Source: Actinomycetota bacterium
GTDB taxonomy: Bacteria; Actinomycetota; Actinomycetes; Actinomycetales; Microbacteriaceae
DNA length: 35,402 nt
Reading direction: 5' to 3'
Assembly (NCBI GenBank): GCA_009704945.1
Contig: WLDG01000011.1
Coordinates: forward strand, 1 to 35,402
Notes under the pieces: model-generated
Told to the model about the DNA's origin: nothing
What the model saw: only the letters and a program-made list of their open reading frames with translations
Database searches by the model: none
Shown: positions 16,712 through 26,368 of the stretch, in pieces
Numbering within the stretch: position 1 is the stretch's first letter
Layout: each line of letters opens with the position of its first letter
Program-made: the position numbers and the translations under genes

Positions 16712-19171
16712 ATGGCTGGAAAGACTAAGCCGCCCAATCGAGCTGGCGGCACTAAAAAGTCACGCTCGGCAGCAACGGTTGCCAAGCCCAAATCGGCCAA
16801 CTCCAAGAGCTTCTTTGACATAGTTCAGCGCGGGTACATGGCAGCCGCCCACGGCCTCGGTCAGCTGGTTCGATCCTTTAGTAAGGAGATACCGGTTGAG
16901 GAGAGGCGCGACGGAGCCCCATTTGCTCTTTTTGTCCTGAGTGTGTTGGGTGTGATTTTTGCTTGGTTCCTAAGCAATGAGGCTTGGGCAGTGCTACTGC
17001 ACCAGTTCACCTTTGGATTGTTTTTTGGTTTAGTGAGCTTTGGCCTGCCGGTGGTGCTGTTTGCGTATGCGATGTATCTTTTCCGTCATCCCTCATCTAT
17101 GCGCGACTCCTCTAGATTTGCTCTTGGTTTTTGGTTGTTGCTTTCGGTGATCGCAGGATTCTTCCATGTGTTTTCAACACTGCCTTCTCCGAATGACGGA
17201 GTCCCGGCGCTCGCTAGCGCAGGAGGTTTGTTTGGTTGGCTAATTGGTGGCCCACTGATAACTCTGTTGACAATCTGGGGAGCTGTTCCAGCCCTAGTCC
17301 TGCTATCACTTATATCAATTTTGATTATGACGGGTACTGCGCCAAATCAAATTGGACCGAAGCTACGAGAGCTTTACAGCTTCCTATTTGGAGTTAGTGA
17401 AGAAAAGAAAGAGAAACCAGAGCCTATTAGTAAGTGGTGGCAGCGAGAGAAAGAAGAACCCCAAGCCTTCGAAACACCGCTAGAAATTTTGGCCGAACCA
17501 ATAACTGAAGATCTTCCTGAATTAGAGATTCCAGAGCAGTCCCTAGAAAACGAACCAGAAATAGCTTTCCTGCGCGAAGAAGAGGGATTGACAGAACCAA
17601 TCGATCTGCCAACTCCTCGGGAGAGAAAACCTTATGTTTTGCCAGGGCTCGGCATCTTGGCAGCCGGGTCACCTGCCAAAGCCAGCACCACAACCAACAA
17701 TCAGGTCGCTGCTGCTATCGATGACGTATTCAAAGAGTTTGATGTTGAGGCCAAAGTCTCTGGCTTCCAGCGAGGCCCAACGGTTACTAGATATGAAGTC
17801 GAGCTAGCGCCCGGAGTAAAGGTAGAAGCTGTAACTCGCCTAACCAACAATATTTCCTACGCTGTTGCATCGAACGAGGTCAGAATTCTCTCTCCCATCC
17901 CTGGCAAGAGCGCGATCGGAATTGAGATTCCAAATACCGATCGCGAGATTGTTACCTTGGGCGATGTCCTAAGAAGCAAAAATGCCCAGGCATCTAATCA
18001 TCCACTGACTATTGGAGTAGGGAAAGACGTTGAAGGTGGCTACTTAGTTGCCAACCTGGCCAAGATGCCTCACCTTTTAGTTGCGGGAGCGACCGGTGCT
18101 GGTAAGTCCAGTTTTGTGAACTCCATGATTGCATCAGTTTTGATGAGGGCAACTCCAGCAGAGGTAAGACTTGTCTTGATTGACCCTAAGCGTGTCGAGC
18201 TTGCCGCTTACCAAGGTGTTCCACATCTGGTTACACCAATCATTACCAATCCTAAAAAGGCAGCAGAAGCGTTGCAGTGGGTTGTGCGGGAGATGGACTC
18301 CCGATACGACGACCTAGCTTCTTTTGGCTTTAAACACATTGACGACTTCAATCGAGCTGTAGCGGCCGGTGAGATTTCTCCGCCACCTGGCTCGCAGCGC
18401 GAACTGATGCCCTATCCATACCTTTTGGTAGTGGTGGATGAGCTAGCTGATCTGATGATTGTTGCACCCAGAGATGTAGAAGATGCAATTGTGCGAATCA
18501 CCCAGCTAGCAAGAGCGAGCGGAATCCACCTTGTTCTGGCAACCCAGCGCCCATCTGTAGACGTCGTGACTGGCCTGATCAAAGCAAATGTTCCTTCCAG
18601 ACTCGCATTCTCCGTTTCTTCTGTTACTGATTCCCGAGTGATCTTGGATGGTCCCGGAGCAGAGAAGTTGGTCGGTCAGGGCGATGCTCTTTTTGCCCCA
18701 ATGGGAACCAACAAACCAATTCGCGTTCAAGGAGCGTGGGTGAGCGAGCCAGAGCTACAGAAACTTGTGAACCACGTCAAGGCTCAAATGGAACCTGAAT
18801 ACCGCAGCGATGTAAATCAAGTAAGTCAGTCGAGAATGGTCGATAGCGAAATTGGCGATGACCTAGAGGTGCTACTGGCCGCCTGTGACCTGGTCGTAAA
18901 CTCTCAATTTGGGTCTACTTCCATGCTCCAAAGAAAGCTTCGTGTTGGCTTTGCCAAAGCCGGCAGACTAATGGATCTTTTAGAGTCCAGAGGAATCGTT
19001 GGCCCTTCTGAGGGGTCGAAAGCCCGTGAGGTGCTGATCCGCCCAGAAGATATGCACAAGGCACTAGCAAGAATTACTGGTCAATCGCCGGTTGCGGGTG
19101 ATGCAGTTGCAGGGGAGGATAGCCCTGATGAAGACGCCTGGCAGCTTACCGGCCGAAAAGATGACTTCTAA
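16712..19171 (+). CDS. ftsK: DNA translocase FtsK/SpoIIIE
   Basis: Septum-localised ATP-driven DNA pump that clears chromosome ends at division. From this ATG it has 819 residues. A basic N-terminus is followed by four membrane segments (about 70-90, 98-122, 135-155, 175-205). An acidic, proline-containing linker follows (about 230-310), then the motor with Walker [12 protein letters not shown] near 457-467 and Walker [13 protein letters not shown] near 570-581. The C-terminal gamma winged helix (about 710-780) has [20 protein letters not shown], which reads KOPS-like DNA motifs. All parts are intact. It overlaps pgsA by 11 bases. Confidence 0.95.
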   Translation: MAGKTKPPNRAGGTKKSRSAATVAKPKSANSKSFFDIVQRGYMAAAHGLGQLVRSFSKEIPVEERRDGAPFALFVLSVLGVIFAWFLSNEAWAVLLHQFTFGLFFGLVSFGLPVVLFAYAMYLFRHPSSMRDSSRFALGFWLLLSVIAGFFHVFSTLPSPNDGVPALASAGGLFGWLIGGPLITLLTIWGAVPALVLLSLISILIMTGTAPNQIGPKLRELYSFLFGVSEEKKEKPEPISKWWQREKEEPQAFETPLEILAEPITEDLPELEIPEQSLENEPEIAFLREEEGLTEPIDLPTPRERKPYVLPGLGILAAGSPAKASTTTNNQVAAAIDDVFKEFDVEAKVSGFQRGPTVTRYEVELAPGVKVEAVTRLTNNISYAVASNEVRILSPIPGKSAIGIEIPNTDREIVTLGDVLRSKNAQASNHPLTIGVGKDVEGGYLVANLAKMPHLLVAGATGAGKSSFVNSMIASVLMRATPAEVRLVLIDPKRVELAAYQGVPHLVTPIITNPKKAAEALQWVVREMDSRYDDLASFGFKHIDDFNRAVAAGEISPPPGSQRELMPYPYLLVVVDELADLMIVAPRDVEDAIVRITQLARASGIHLVLATQRPSVDVVTGLIKANVPSRLAFSVSSVTDSRVILDGPGAEKLVGQGDALFAPMGTNKPIRVQGAWVSEPELQKLVNHVKAQMEPEYRSDVNQVSQSRMVDSEIGDDLEVLLAACDLVVNSQFGSTSMLQRKLRVGFAKAGRLMDLLESRGIVGPSEGSKAREVLIRPEDMHKALARITGQSPVAGDAVAGEDSPDEDAWQLTGRKDDF

Positions 19172-19709
19172 AAGTTTTCTTTACCGCCAAACCCCCAACC
19201 TGATCACTTCTGCGCGCTTAGCACTGGTGCCGGTGGTGCTATACATGCTGCTGGAATTTTGGTCTGATCCTTGGCTTAGATTCGTTGCGATGCTGATTTT
19301 GATTCTTGCAGCATCAACTGATGGACTAGATGGAGCTATTGCCAGAAGAAGAGGTTTAGTAACCAATCTCGGAAAAATCTTGGATCCAATTGCAGACAAA
19401 GCATTGCTCGGCGGCTCTCTGATCGTTCTTTCAATTTTGGGAGCCGTGCCCTGGCTTGCGACATCCATCATTTTGGTTAGGGAGCTTGGAATAACTCTCT
19501 ACCGACTGGCTGTGATTAAGAAGAAGGTTATAGCTGCTAGCGGTGGAGGAAAATTCAAGACTGTAATGCAGATTGTTGCGGTCTGTCTTGTGATTGCACC
19601 CTTTGGTTTCTTGGGTGATTGGTATCTGGTGTTTACACAAGTTGTGCTGTGGTTCACAGTCGCGCTGACAGTTTGGACGGGAGTGCAGTACTTGTGGCCC
19701 AAGAAATAA
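19161..19709 (+). CDS. pgsA: CDP-diacylglycerol--glycerol-3-phosphate phosphatidyltransferase
   Basis: Membrane enzyme of the CDP-alcohol phosphatidyltransferase family, making phosphatidylglycerol phosphate. The family motif is complete: Asp54, Asp57-Gly58, Ala61-Arg62, Gly71, Asp75 and Asp79, in [10 protein letters not shown]...GKILDPIAD. Several membrane segments surround it. I place the start at the ATG overlapping the ftsK end, giving 182 residues; upstream in-frame ATGs lie deep inside ftsK. Substrate assignment follows family and position (PgsA3-like next to clgR in mycobacteria). The next gene starts inside its last 16 bases. Confidence 0.88.
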   Translation: MTSKSFLYRQTPNLITSARLALVPVVLYMLLEFWSDPWLRFVAMLILILAASTDGLDGAIARRRGLVTNLGKILDPIADKALLGGSLIVLSILGAVPWLATSIILVRELGITLYRLAVIKKKVIAASGGGKFKTVMQIVAVCLVIAPFGFLGDWYLVFTQVVLWFTVALTVWTGVQYLWPKK

Positions 19710-20182
19710 TTTCTGACGCTTTTGCCAAGGGTCTCTTCATTGCATTGGCTGAATCAATTACTGCCGGCTTAGTTTGTTCGAAGCTGGTTGATGCGCCGGG
19801 TTCTTCAAAAGTTGTGCTTGGTGGAATCAATGCCTATCAGGATCAAATCAAGACTCAGACTTTGGGTGTTTCTCCAAGTCTTTTGCAAATGCAGTCAGCG
19901 GTTGATCCAGAAGTTGCGGCACAGATGGCAAGTGGGGTTAGAACCAAGTTTGCCTCTGCCATGAATCTGGACGAGGCTCGGGTTATTGGGTTTTCAACCA
20001 CCGGCGTGGCCGGACCCGATGCGGTGGGCCTACACGAGGTCGGTGAGGTCTACTTGGCGATCAGCTCTGAGCGCGGCACCAAGGTGTTTGCCGAGCACTT
20101 CTCGGGCACTAGGTTCGAAATAAGGCAGGCCTGTTTAGATCGGGCTCTGGTACTGCTTCGGGAAGAGATTGGCCTTTTTTAG
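19694..20182 (+). CDS. CinA C-terminal domain protein (PncC-like nicotinamide-nucleotide amidase)
   Basis: A 162-residue stand-alone CinA C-terminal domain, a family that deamidates nicotinamide mononucleotide. I place the start at the GTG overlapping pgsA; the codons upstream are pgsA in another frame. The family blocks are visible: AESITAG (residues 19-25) in place of the usual AESCTGG, PGSSKVVLGGINAYQDQIK (about 35-53), and TTGVAGPD. The serine and the lysine/tyrosine region are kept, but Cys-Thr-Gly is altered to Ile-Thr-Ala. Activity is therefore plausible but not certain. Confidence 0.82.
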   Translation: MAQEIISDAFAKGLFIALAESITAGLVCSKLVDAPGSSKVVLGGINAYQDQIKTQTLGVSPSLLQMQSAVDPEVAAQMASGVRTKFASAMNLDEARVIGFSTTGVAGPDAVGLHEVGEVYLAISSERGTKVFAEHFSGTRFEIRQACLDRALVLLREEIGLF

Positions 20183-20261
20183 GTTTAACTTCAGGAAACA
20201 TTCAGCACGGAGCCCTATCTTTGTCCCTAGCAGGGGGTAAATTAGAGCCCCAGGAGGAAAA

Positions 20262-20579
20262 TTGGTACTTCTAAGGCAAGAGATTGGCGATGTTCTTCGC
20301 CAGCACCGCCAGGCACAGGGTCAGACCCTCCGCCAGGTTGCAGCCAAGGCATCGGTGGCTTTGGGCTACCTGTCTGAGGTCGAGCGTGGCCAGAAGGAGG
20401 TCTCATCCGAGATCCTGGCTTCGGTGGCAGATGCCCTACAGGTGCCTCTTTCGGTGGTTCTCAAGGACGTTTCTGAGCGCCTGGCGGCAGCCGAGGGTAT
20501 CTACTTTGACGACACCTTCATTCCTGACACCTTGCCAGACGACTTTGTGGTGGCGTCCGAGCTATTTTCTAGGCAGTGA
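20262..20579 (+). CDS. clgR: XRE-family regulator ClgR
   Basis: A 105-residue helix-turn-helix regulator. The opening [16 protein letters not shown] and [29 protein letters not shown] (about residues 31-59) are typical of ClgR, the activator of clp protease and related genes in actinobacteria. The start is TTG, chosen because AGGAGG ends four bases before it and because ClgR proteins begin with this sequence. The neighbourhood (pgsA, cinA, then DUF3046 and recA) matches that of clgR in relatives. A conserved acidic tail follows the HTH. I cannot see an unambiguous ClgR operator upstream. Confidence 0.88.
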   Translation: MVLLRQEIGDVLRQHRQAQGQTLRQVAAKASVALGYLSEVERGQKEVSSEILASVADALQVPLSVVLKDVSERLAAAEGIYFDDTFIPDTLPDDFVVASELFSRQ

Positions 20580-20803
20580 CGCTAAGCCGCTTTTATGAAC
20601 TTGTCCAAGACGAGTTTGGCGAGCAATTTTCCGAGGTAATCCTCAGCGACACTCGACTTGACCGACTAGCGGATCAGACACCCAGGCAGCTAATTCAGGC
20701 CGGTGAAGACCCCAGGGTGATATGGCTGGCTATCTGCCAACAGTTGAATGTCCCGGCCGAGCGATGGCAAGGAAGAAATAAGACCCCAAGACACGCCGAG
20801 TAG
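20576..20803 (+). CDS. DUF3046 protein
   Basis: A 75-residue protein with [16 protein letters not shown] at the start and a central DxRxLADxTPxQxxxAG-like block (about residues 25-43), the DUF3046 pattern. The GTG overlaps the clgR stop (GTGA), so it is translationally coupled to clgR. A homologue lies between clgR and recA in mycobacteria (Rv2738c). Its function is not established. The conserved location between a protease regulator and recA suggests a stress role, but that is inference only. Confidence 0.85.
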   Translation: MTLSRFYELVQDEFGEQFSEVILSDTRLDRLADQTPRQLIQAGEDPRVIWLAICQQLNVPAERWQGRNKTPRHAE

Positions 20804-20809
20804 CGTTAT

Positions 20810-20825
20810 TCGAAATTTTGTTCGA
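20810..20825 (+). promoter_or_regulatory. LexA box upstream of recA
   Basis: TCGAAATTTTGTTCGA fits the Gram-positive LexA consensus TCGAAC-N4-GTTCGA with one change (C to A in the left arm) and the exact TCGA-N8-TCGA spacing. It lies just before a possible -10, TAGAGT (20831-20836), so bound LexA would block the recA promoter. Confidence 0.85.
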
Positions 20826-20951
20826 AAGCCTAGAGTTTTCTCAACTTAAGCATTTGCCGGGTTATCCCCAGTGTGTCGGATTAGCCCCAAAGTGTCAGAG
20901 CCGCCAGCTAGCTTCTGGAGCATGGCTAAAAACAGAGGAAATGAGGACGCA

Positions 20952-22031
20952 ATGCCAACAGCTTCAGATCGTGAAAAGGCGCTAGAGACCGCTCTAGCCC
21001 AGATTGACCGTCAGTTCGGAAAGGGCTCGGTCATGAAACTGGGCAGCGAGGAACGTGCCCCGATTGAATCCATTCCAACCGGGTCGATTGCCCTAGATGC
21101 CGCGCTGGGAATTGGCGGACTTCCGAAAGGGAGAATCGTTGAGGTGTACGGTCCGGAATCCTCAGGTAAGACCACCATTGCCCTACACGCAATTGCTAGC
21201 GCTCAGAAGGCAGGCGGGGTGGCCGCATTTATTGATGCCGAGCACGCATTAGATCCTGAATATGCCAAGAAACTTGGCGTAAACATCGATGAGCTTCTAG
21301 TTAGCCAACCCGACACCGGAGAACAGGCGCTGGAGATTGCGGACATGTTGATTCGCTCTGGCTCGATTGATGTCATCGTCATTGACTCCGTGGCCGCACT
21401 TGTTCCAAGAGCGGAAATCGAAGGAGAAATGGGCGACGCTCACGTTGGTTTGCAAGCAAGACTTATGTCACAGGCCCTTCGAAAGCTAACTGGTGCGCTA
21501 AGTCAAACCAAGACAACTGCAATCTTTATCAACCAGTTGCGTGAAAAAATCGGTGTCTTCTTTGGTTCACCAGAGACTACTGCCGGAGGTAAGGCGCTTA
21601 AGTTCTACGCCTCTATTCGTTTGGACATTCGAAGAATTGAAACCCTAAAGGACGGCCAAGAATCCGTTGGAAACAGAACTCGAGTCAAGGTTGTAAAGAA
21701 CAAGCTTGCTGCGCCATTTAGGCAGGCTGAGTTTGACATCCTGTTTGGCGAGGGAATCTCTCGCGAGGGAAGCTTGATCGACTTTGGTGTCGAACAGGAT
21801 ATCGTGAAGAAATCAGGTGCTTGGTATACCTACGAAGGTGAGCAGCTGGGCCAGGGTAAAGAGAATTCACGTAAGTACCTAAAAGAAAACCCAGCACTGG
21901 CCGACACCATCGAGCAGAAAATCAAAGTAAAGCTTGGAGTCGGTGTTCCTAGAGCAGTAGCTGATTTGCCGGTTGAGCCAGTTGAAGAGGAAGCAAAGCC
22001 AAAGGCTGCTAAAGCAGCCAACGATGCTTAA
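20952..22031 (+). CDS. recA: Recombinase RecA
   Basis: Strand-exchange protein and LexA co-protease. I place the start at the ATG preceded by GAGG with five bases between; this gives [15 protein letters not shown], which aligns with other actinobacterial RecA N-termini. The alternative ATG 30 bases upstream has poor ribosome-site spacing. Walker A GPESSGKT is at residues 67-74. The 359-residue protein is uninterrupted, with no intein of the M. tuberculosis type. The C-terminal tail is Lys/Ala/Glu-rich. The leader carries a LexA box at 20810-20825. recX follows eight bases after the stop. Confidence 0.97.
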   Translation: MPTASDREKALETALAQIDRQFGKGSVMKLGSEERAPIESIPTGSIALDAALGIGGLPKGRIVEVYGPESSGKTTIALHAIASAQKAGGVAAFIDAEHALDPEYAKKLGVNIDELLVSQPDTGEQALEIADMLIRSGSIDVIVIDSVAALVPRAEIEGEMGDAHVGLQARLMSQALRKLTGALSQTKTTAIFINQLREKIGVFFGSPETTAGGKALKFYASIRLDIRRIETLKDGQESVGNRTRVKVVKNKLAAPFRQAEFDILFGEGISREGSLIDFGVEQDIVKKSGAWYTYEGEQLGQGKENSRKYLKENPALADTIEQKIKVKLGVGVPRAVADLPVEPVEEEAKPKAAKAANDA

Positions 22032-22039
22032 TTCTGATT

Positions 22040-22513
22040 ATGCCGAGTGAAGAAAAGCTCGAAAAGAGAGCGAAGAACATTCTTCTTCACCAGCTAACTC
22101 GCAGCGCCAAAACCGAGCGTCAACTGCGTGAGGTTTTGCAGAAAAGAGAGATTCCTCAAGAGCTGATTGATTGGGCAATTGGGGATTTTCTCGCTGCAGG
22201 CCTGATCGATGATGAAAGTTATGCAAAAGGTTTCTTGGCAGCCCGACTAGCTAAGGGTAAAGCGGTAAAGCTAGTAGCGAGGGAGCTGCGCCAGAAGGGT
22301 GTGGCTGACTCCATCATTGAAGAGGTCTGTTCCGCCGTTTCAGCTCAGGAACAGCAGGATTTGGCTGACGAACTAGCGCGACGTCGAATAGTTCGAATGG
22401 CCGCTCTTGCCCCAGATGTGCGATACCGGAGACTTAGCGGCTTTCTAATGCGCAGGGGGTTTCCAAGTGCCGTTGTTTCTGCGGCCGTGCGGGCTGCTGA
22501 GAAGCAGGGGTAA
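22040..22513 (+). CDS. recX: Regulatory protein RecX
   Basis: Modulator of RecA filaments. The 157-residue protein is a set of three-helix repeats: LLHQLTRSAKTERQLREVLQ (about 14-33), the IDDESYAKGFLAAR block (about 54-67), which is the most conserved RecX element, and YRRLSGFLMRRGFP near 135-148. There is no clear ribosome site at the ATG, so it probably relies on coupling with recA and on the recA SOS promoter. The recA-recX pair is standard. Its last codon contributes to the probable -10 of miaB. Confidence 0.93.
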   Translation: MPSEEKLEKRAKNILLHQLTRSAKTERQLREVLQKREIPQELIDWAIGDFLAAGLIDDESYAKGFLAARLAKGKAVKLVARELRQKGVADSIIEEVCSAVSAQEQQDLADELARRRIVRMAALAPDVRYRRLSGFLMRRGFPSAVVSAAVRAAEKQG

Positions 22514-22516
22514 AAT
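22511..22516 (+). promoter_or_regulatory. Probable miaB -10
   Basis: TAAAAT overlaps the recX stop codon and ends nine bases before the miaB ATG at 22526. There is no Shine-Dalgarno, so the transcript would be leaderless or nearly so. Confidence 0.4.
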
Positions 22517-22525
22517 CCCTATGCG

Positions 22526-23977
22526 ATGTCTCTAACCTACGAAGTACGCACCTACGGCTGCCAGATGAACGTTCACGACAGTGAGCGAATCTCTGGCTTA
22601 CTCGAATCTGCCGGATATTTGCCCGCTCAGGACGACAATCCCGACCTGGTCGTCTTCAACACTTGTGCCGTTAGGGAAAATGCCGACAACAAGCTCTACG
22701 GAAACCTTGGAACCATGCTGGCCCGCAAAGAAGCGAACCCTGATTTCCAAATAGCTGTTGGCGGCTGTTTGGCGCAAAAGGATCAGAGCTTGATTCAGAA
22801 AAAGGCACCTTGGGTTGATGTTGTTTTCGGCACTCACAACATGGGTTCTCTGCCAGTGCTATTGGAGCGTGCTCGTCACAACCAATCGGCTGAGATTGAA
22901 ATTCTTGAATCATTGGAGACGTTTCCATCGACTCTTCCCAGTAAGCGCGAGAACGCTTATGCCGGATGGGTTTCTATTTCGGTTGGGTGTAACAACACCT
23001 GCACTTTTTGCATCGTACCTGCGCTCAGAGGGAAAGAGAAAGATCGAAGACCCGGTGACATTCTCGCCGAAATTCAGGCTCTAGTTGCCGATGGGGTAGT
23101 CGAGGTAACTCTGCTGGGTCAGAATGTAAACACCTATGGTGTTGAATTTGGAGACCGCGGTGCCTTCGCCAAGCTTCTCAGAGCCTGCGGTCAAATCGAG
23201 GGACTTGAGCGAGTTAGATTTACATCCCCTCACCCAGCAGCATTTACCAATGACGTAATTGACGCCATGGCTGAAACTCATAATGTGATGCCGCAGCTTC
23301 ACATGCCACTTCAGTCTGGTTCGGATTCTATTCTCAAAGCTATGAAGCGAAGTTATCGATCCGATCGGTATTTGAGCATTCTAGATAGCGTTCGAGAAAA
23401 GATTCCAACTGCCGCAATTACCACTGACATCATCGTTGGTTTTCCAGGTGAAACTGAAGAAGACTTTCAAGCAACTATGGATGTTGTGCGGAAGGCCAAA
23501 TTTGCCATGGCCTATACGTTCCAGTATTCCAAGCGCCCAGGGACACCAGCTGCTGACATGCCTGATCAAGTTCCTAAGGAAGTGGTTCAGGACCGTTATG
23601 AGCGCCTATTAGAGCTAGTCAATGAAGTCGCTTGGCAAGAAAATCAGAAACAGATTGGACAGGAAGTTGAAGTTCTGGTTGCTAACGGGGAGGGCAGAAA
23701 GGACAGCAACACCAATCGCATGACCGGTCGAGCGAAAGACAATCGACTTGTTCACTTTGAGGTGCCGGCAGGTGCCGGAATCCCTCGTCCTGGCGATTTG
23801 GTTCTAGTTCAAATAACACGGGCAGCTCCCTACTTCCTCATAGCGGACTGCTTTGAGGGTTCGATGTATCAACTTCGTCGCACGGCCGGCGGTGACGCAT
23901 CCGATCGAGCCTTGATCGAATCTTGCTCAACTGGAAGGGTGAATCTGGGAATTCCGATTAGAGCGAAACGTGGCTGA
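22526..23977 (+). CDS. miaB: tRNA-2-methylthio-N6-dimethylallyladenosine synthase
   Basis: Radical-SAM methylthiotransferase acting on i6A37 in tRNA, after MiaA. The N-terminal domain has the three cluster cysteines Cys12, Cys47 and Cys81. The radical-SAM motif CNNTCTFC is at residues 155-162. A TRAM domain occupies about residues 375-445. The 483-residue length is slightly extended at the C-terminus, where about 40 residues follow the TRAM domain. The last eight bases overlap the miaA start, coupling the two successive tRNA-modification enzymes. Confidence 0.95.
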   Translation: MSLTYEVRTYGCQMNVHDSERISGLLESAGYLPAQDDNPDLVVFNTCAVRENADNKLYGNLGTMLARKEANPDFQIAVGGCLAQKDQSLIQKKAPWVDVVFGTHNMGSLPVLLERARHNQSAEIEILESLETFPSTLPSKRENAYAGWVSISVGCNNTCTFCIVPALRGKEKDRRPGDILAEIQALVADGVVEVTLLGQNVNTYGVEFGDRGAFAKLLRACGQIEGLERVRFTSPHPAAFTNDVIDAMAETHNVMPQLHMPLQSGSDSILKAMKRSYRSDRYLSILDSVREKIPTAAITTDIIVGFPGETEEDFQATMDVVRKAKFAMAYTFQYSKRPGTPAADMPDQVPKEVVQDRYERLLELVNEVAWQENQKQIGQEVEVLVANGEGRKDSNTNRMTGRAKDNRLVHFEVPAGAGIPRPGDLVLVQITRAAPYFLIADCFEGSMYQLRRTAGGDASDRALIESCSTGRVNLGIPIRAKRG

Positions 23978-24869
23978 ACTTATCGCAGTGGTTGGACCGA
24001 CCGCCAGCGGCAAAACCGGGCTAGCTATTGCGATTGCTCAACAATTGGGCAATGCAGAGATCATCAATGCTGACGCAATGCAGCTGTATCAAGACATGGA
24101 CATTGGTACTGCCAAGCTTTCCAGCAAGCAGATGCAAGGTATTCCGCACCACTTGCTGTCTGTCATTTCCCCTGCCAGAGATCTCACGGCTGTTGAATAC
24201 AGGGCTCTTTTCGATCAGGTAGTGCTTGAGATTCAAAATCGAGGCAACATACCAGTAGTGGTTGGCGGCAGCACTCTATATCTGGCGTCCGCTCTAGATG
24301 AGCTCGAGTTCGCTCCCACTGATCCCAGCCTTCGCGCCCAGCTTGAGCAGGAGTCAGAACAAGTCGGTGCATTGAACATGCACGAGCGTTTGAAGAGCCT
24401 TGATCCGGTGGCAGCTGGCAAGATCCCAGCCGCTAATAAACGCCGAGTGATAAGGGCGCTAGAGGTGATAACGCTAAGTGGTAAAAGCTTTGCATCTTCT
24501 TTGCCAGAGCCGAGCTATCGACGACCTTGCATTCAACTGGGGATTGACGTGGAAAAGGAAGAGCTAAACAAACGCATACAAATCAGGGTTGATGAGATGT
24601 GGCAAAGTGGCCTGCTTGCGGAGGCTCAGAATCTGCTAGATCGCTACGGGCAGCTTTCGGCAACCGCGGCCGTAGCAATTGGCTATCAACAGGCTTTTTC
24701 GCAACTTCGTGGAGAAGTAACCGAGGAGCAAGCCAAGGAAGAGACTATTTTTCTAACTACTCGATATGCCAAGAAGCAAAGAACCTGGTTCAATCGGGAC
24801 TCCCGAATTAGCTGGCTAGATTCAAAGCAGGACCTCATCGGTGAGGCAATGAAGCTGATTAGGCTGTAG
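23970..24869 (+). CDS. miaA: tRNA dimethylallyltransferase
   Basis: Transfers the dimethylallyl group to A37 of tRNAs reading UNN codons, providing the substrate for MiaB. The P-loop GPTASGKT is at residues 9-16, [18 protein letters not shown] (about 33-50) is the conserved substrate-binding block, and [14 protein letters not shown] near 96-109 follows. Length 299 is typical. The GTG start is inside the miaB 3' end with no separate ribosome site. Two bases separate its stop from the dapF ATG. Confidence 0.95.
   Translation: MAELIAVVGPTASGKTGLAIAIAQQLGNAEIINADAMQLYQDMDIGTAKLSSKQMQGIPHHLLSVISPARDLTAVEYRALFDQVVLEIQNRGNIPVVVGGSTLYLASALDELEFAPTDPSLRAQLEQESEQVGALNMHERLKSLDPVAAGKIPAANKRRVIRALEVITLSGKSFASSLPEPSYRRPCIQLGIDVEKEELNKRIQIRVDEMWQSGLLAEAQNLLDRYGQLSATAAVAIGYQQAFSQLRGEVTEEQAKEETIFLTTRYAKKQRTWFNRDSRISWLDSKQDLIGEAMKLIRL
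24860..24865 (+). promoter_or_regulatory. Leaderless -10 of dapF
   Basis: TAGGCT, inside the last codons of miaA, ends six bases before the dapF ATG at 24872. It is the same hexamer and spacing as at dapA. Confidence 0.5.
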
Positions 24870-24871
24870 CA

Positions 24872-25738
24872 ATGGGTCTTCAGTTCACCAAAGGTCATGG
24901 CACCGGTAACGACTTTGTGTTGCTGCTAGACAAAGTCGGACAGCTTGATTTATCAGAGGCTGAGATTCGCAAAATCTGCAATCGTAATTTTGGCATTGGT
25001 GCTGACGGTTTGATTATTGCTAGGCCAACCAAAGGCAGTGAGGTAGCCTCGCTGCTGACTGAGGAACCAGCAGCGCAGTGGTTCATGGATTATCGCAATC
25101 AAGATGGGACCAAAGCGGAAATGTGTGGCAACGGTATAAGGGTCTTTGCCCGCTACCTCTTAGAAAACCAGCTAATCAGTTTTGAATCCGGCAGCACGCT
25201 GCCAATTGCAACCAGAGCTGGAATCAAAGATCTGACCCAAACCGCCACCGGCTTTGCAGTTGATCTAGGCGCCTGGAAGATCTCTGAAGAGGAAGTCTTA
25301 GTCAGAAGCTATGGCCTCAAGGTCGCAAGGCCAGGCCTGCACGTGAACCTGGGAAATCCTCACGTTGTCGTGGCGCTAGCAGACCTGCAGGAATTAGAAC
25401 AATTAGACCTCAATCGCACCCCTGAATTAGAGCCCGCTCAACCCGCAGGTGCCAACGTCGAATTCGTTGTGCCAAGTGAACCACTTATCGATCAGGGCGT
25501 GGCGAGTTTGACGATGCGCGTTCATGAGAGAGGGGTAGGCGAGACACTTAGTTGCGGAACTGGTGTAGCCGCCGCAGCCATTGCTATCCGTCACTGGGCT
25601 GGTGGAATTCAAAACAACTGGCGAGTGCTAGTGCCTGGAGGAGAGTTGGCGGTAAAGATGTTTGCCGCGGAAGATGGAGAGCATGTAGCTATCAGCGGCA
25701 ATGCCGAGTTGACGTTTACGGGGACTTGGGAGAATTAA
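24872..25738 (+). CDS. dapF: Diaminopimelate epimerase
   Basis: Interconverts LL- and meso-diaminopimelate for lysine and peptidoglycan synthesis. The two catalytic cysteines are Cys85 in EMCGNGIR and Cys228 in SCGTG. GHGTGNDFVLL (residues 8-18) is the conserved N-terminal element. The 288-residue length is normal. Besides read-through from miaA, a -10 six bases before the ATG suggests its own leaderless transcript. The last 23 bases overlap the convergent methyltransferase gene. Confidence 0.95.
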   Translation: MGLQFTKGHGTGNDFVLLLDKVGQLDLSEAEIRKICNRNFGIGADGLIIARPTKGSEVASLLTEEPAAQWFMDYRNQDGTKAEMCGNGIRVFARYLLENQLISFESGSTLPIATRAGIKDLTQTATGFAVDLGAWKISEEEVLVRSYGLKVARPGLHVNLGNPHVVVALADLQELEQLDLNRTPELEPAQPAGANVEFVVPSEPLIDQGVASLTMRVHERGVGETLSCGTGVAAAAIAIRHWAGGIQNNWRVLVPGGELAVKMFAAEDGEHVAISGNAELTFTGTWEN

Positions 25739-26333
25739 CAACTTCTATCACCCTGTAGCCCTTTTCATTGACAGCTCTCGATACATTCCAGTTGCTATTT
25801 TGATCCGCTAACCAACTCAGCAAACTCTCGGCCCCTAGCTGTTTTTGAACCACCAACAATGCTCGTCCTGATTCACTCAAGCGCCCAAGGTAAGTGGTCA
25901 ATAACTCGTGTAGGGCTTGCTTGCCAATTCTTATCGGAGGATTTGACCAGATCTCATTGAATTTCAAATCAGAAGGAAGATTCTCCGGGGTGACAGCCGT
26001 GAAGTTTTCAACTGCTAGGTCCTTAGAGTTTTGATTGGCTAGTTCAACGCTTCGGGAGTTGATATCAACCGCCCAAACCTCAGCGTTCGGCTGCAGCTTG
26101 GCGATACTTATGCCGATTGGACCCCAGCCACAGCCAAGGTCTAACACCCTCCCGCTGGCAGGAAACCGATCTGCCAGTTTCAGCAAAACGGCCGTCCCTT
26201 TATCTAGTTTTCCACTACTGAAGGTTCCTGTTGCAGCATTTAGGGTTAGGTCTTGGTCGCCAACTCTAAAGCTGACCGATCGAAGCTTCGCATCCCCACT
26301 GGGATTGGAGCTGAAATAGTGATCTTGTGGCAC
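25716..26333 (-). CDS. Class I SAM-dependent methyltransferase, RsmC-like
   Basis: A 205-residue methyltransferase of the MTS small-domain type found in rRNA guanine-N2 methyltransferases. The SAM-binding motif I is VLDLGCGWGPIGI (about residues 64-76), the acidic loop AVDIN lies near 93-97, and the target-base motif NPPIR is near 131-135. There is no N-terminal half domain as in E. coli RsmC, so it is the short actinobacterial form. Substrate is probably rRNA but unproven. The start is GTG with TAGATT six bases upstream and no ribosome site. It is divergent from hflX across only 35 bases. Confidence 0.85.
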   Translation of the reverse strand: MPQDHYFSSNPSGDAKLRSVSFRVGDQDLTLNAATGTFSSGKLDKGTAVLLKLADRFPASGRVLDLGCGWGPIGISIAKLQPNAEVWAVDINSRSVELANQNSKDLAVENFTAVTPENLPSDLKFNEIWSNPPIRIGKQALHELLTTYLGRLSESGRALLVVQKQLGAESLLSWLADQNSNWNVSRAVNEKGYRVIEVVNSPKSP

Positions 26334-26339
26334 CCACCC

Positions 26340-26360
26340 AATCTATAAGAGGCATAGTCT
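26340..26360. promoter_or_regulatory. Back-to-back leaderless promoters, methyltransferase and hflX
   Basis: The 35-base gap (26334-26368) holds a reverse-strand TAGATT (26345-26340), six bases from the GTG at 26333, and a forward TAGTCT (26355-26360), eight bases from the ATG at 26369. The two -10 elements are nine bases apart, so each -35 region must lie over the other promoter, and the two would compete for polymerase. Confidence 0.5.
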
Positions 26361-26368
26361 TTAGGTAG

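Noticed and set aside
20866-20898. Imperfect 14-base direct repeat (CCCCA...GTGTC) with 19-base period in the recA leader
   Set aside because: Only two imperfect copies and no link to a known site; probably chance.
20952-22031. Possible RecA intein, as in some mycobacteria
   Set aside because: The 359-residue protein is continuous through all RecA motifs.
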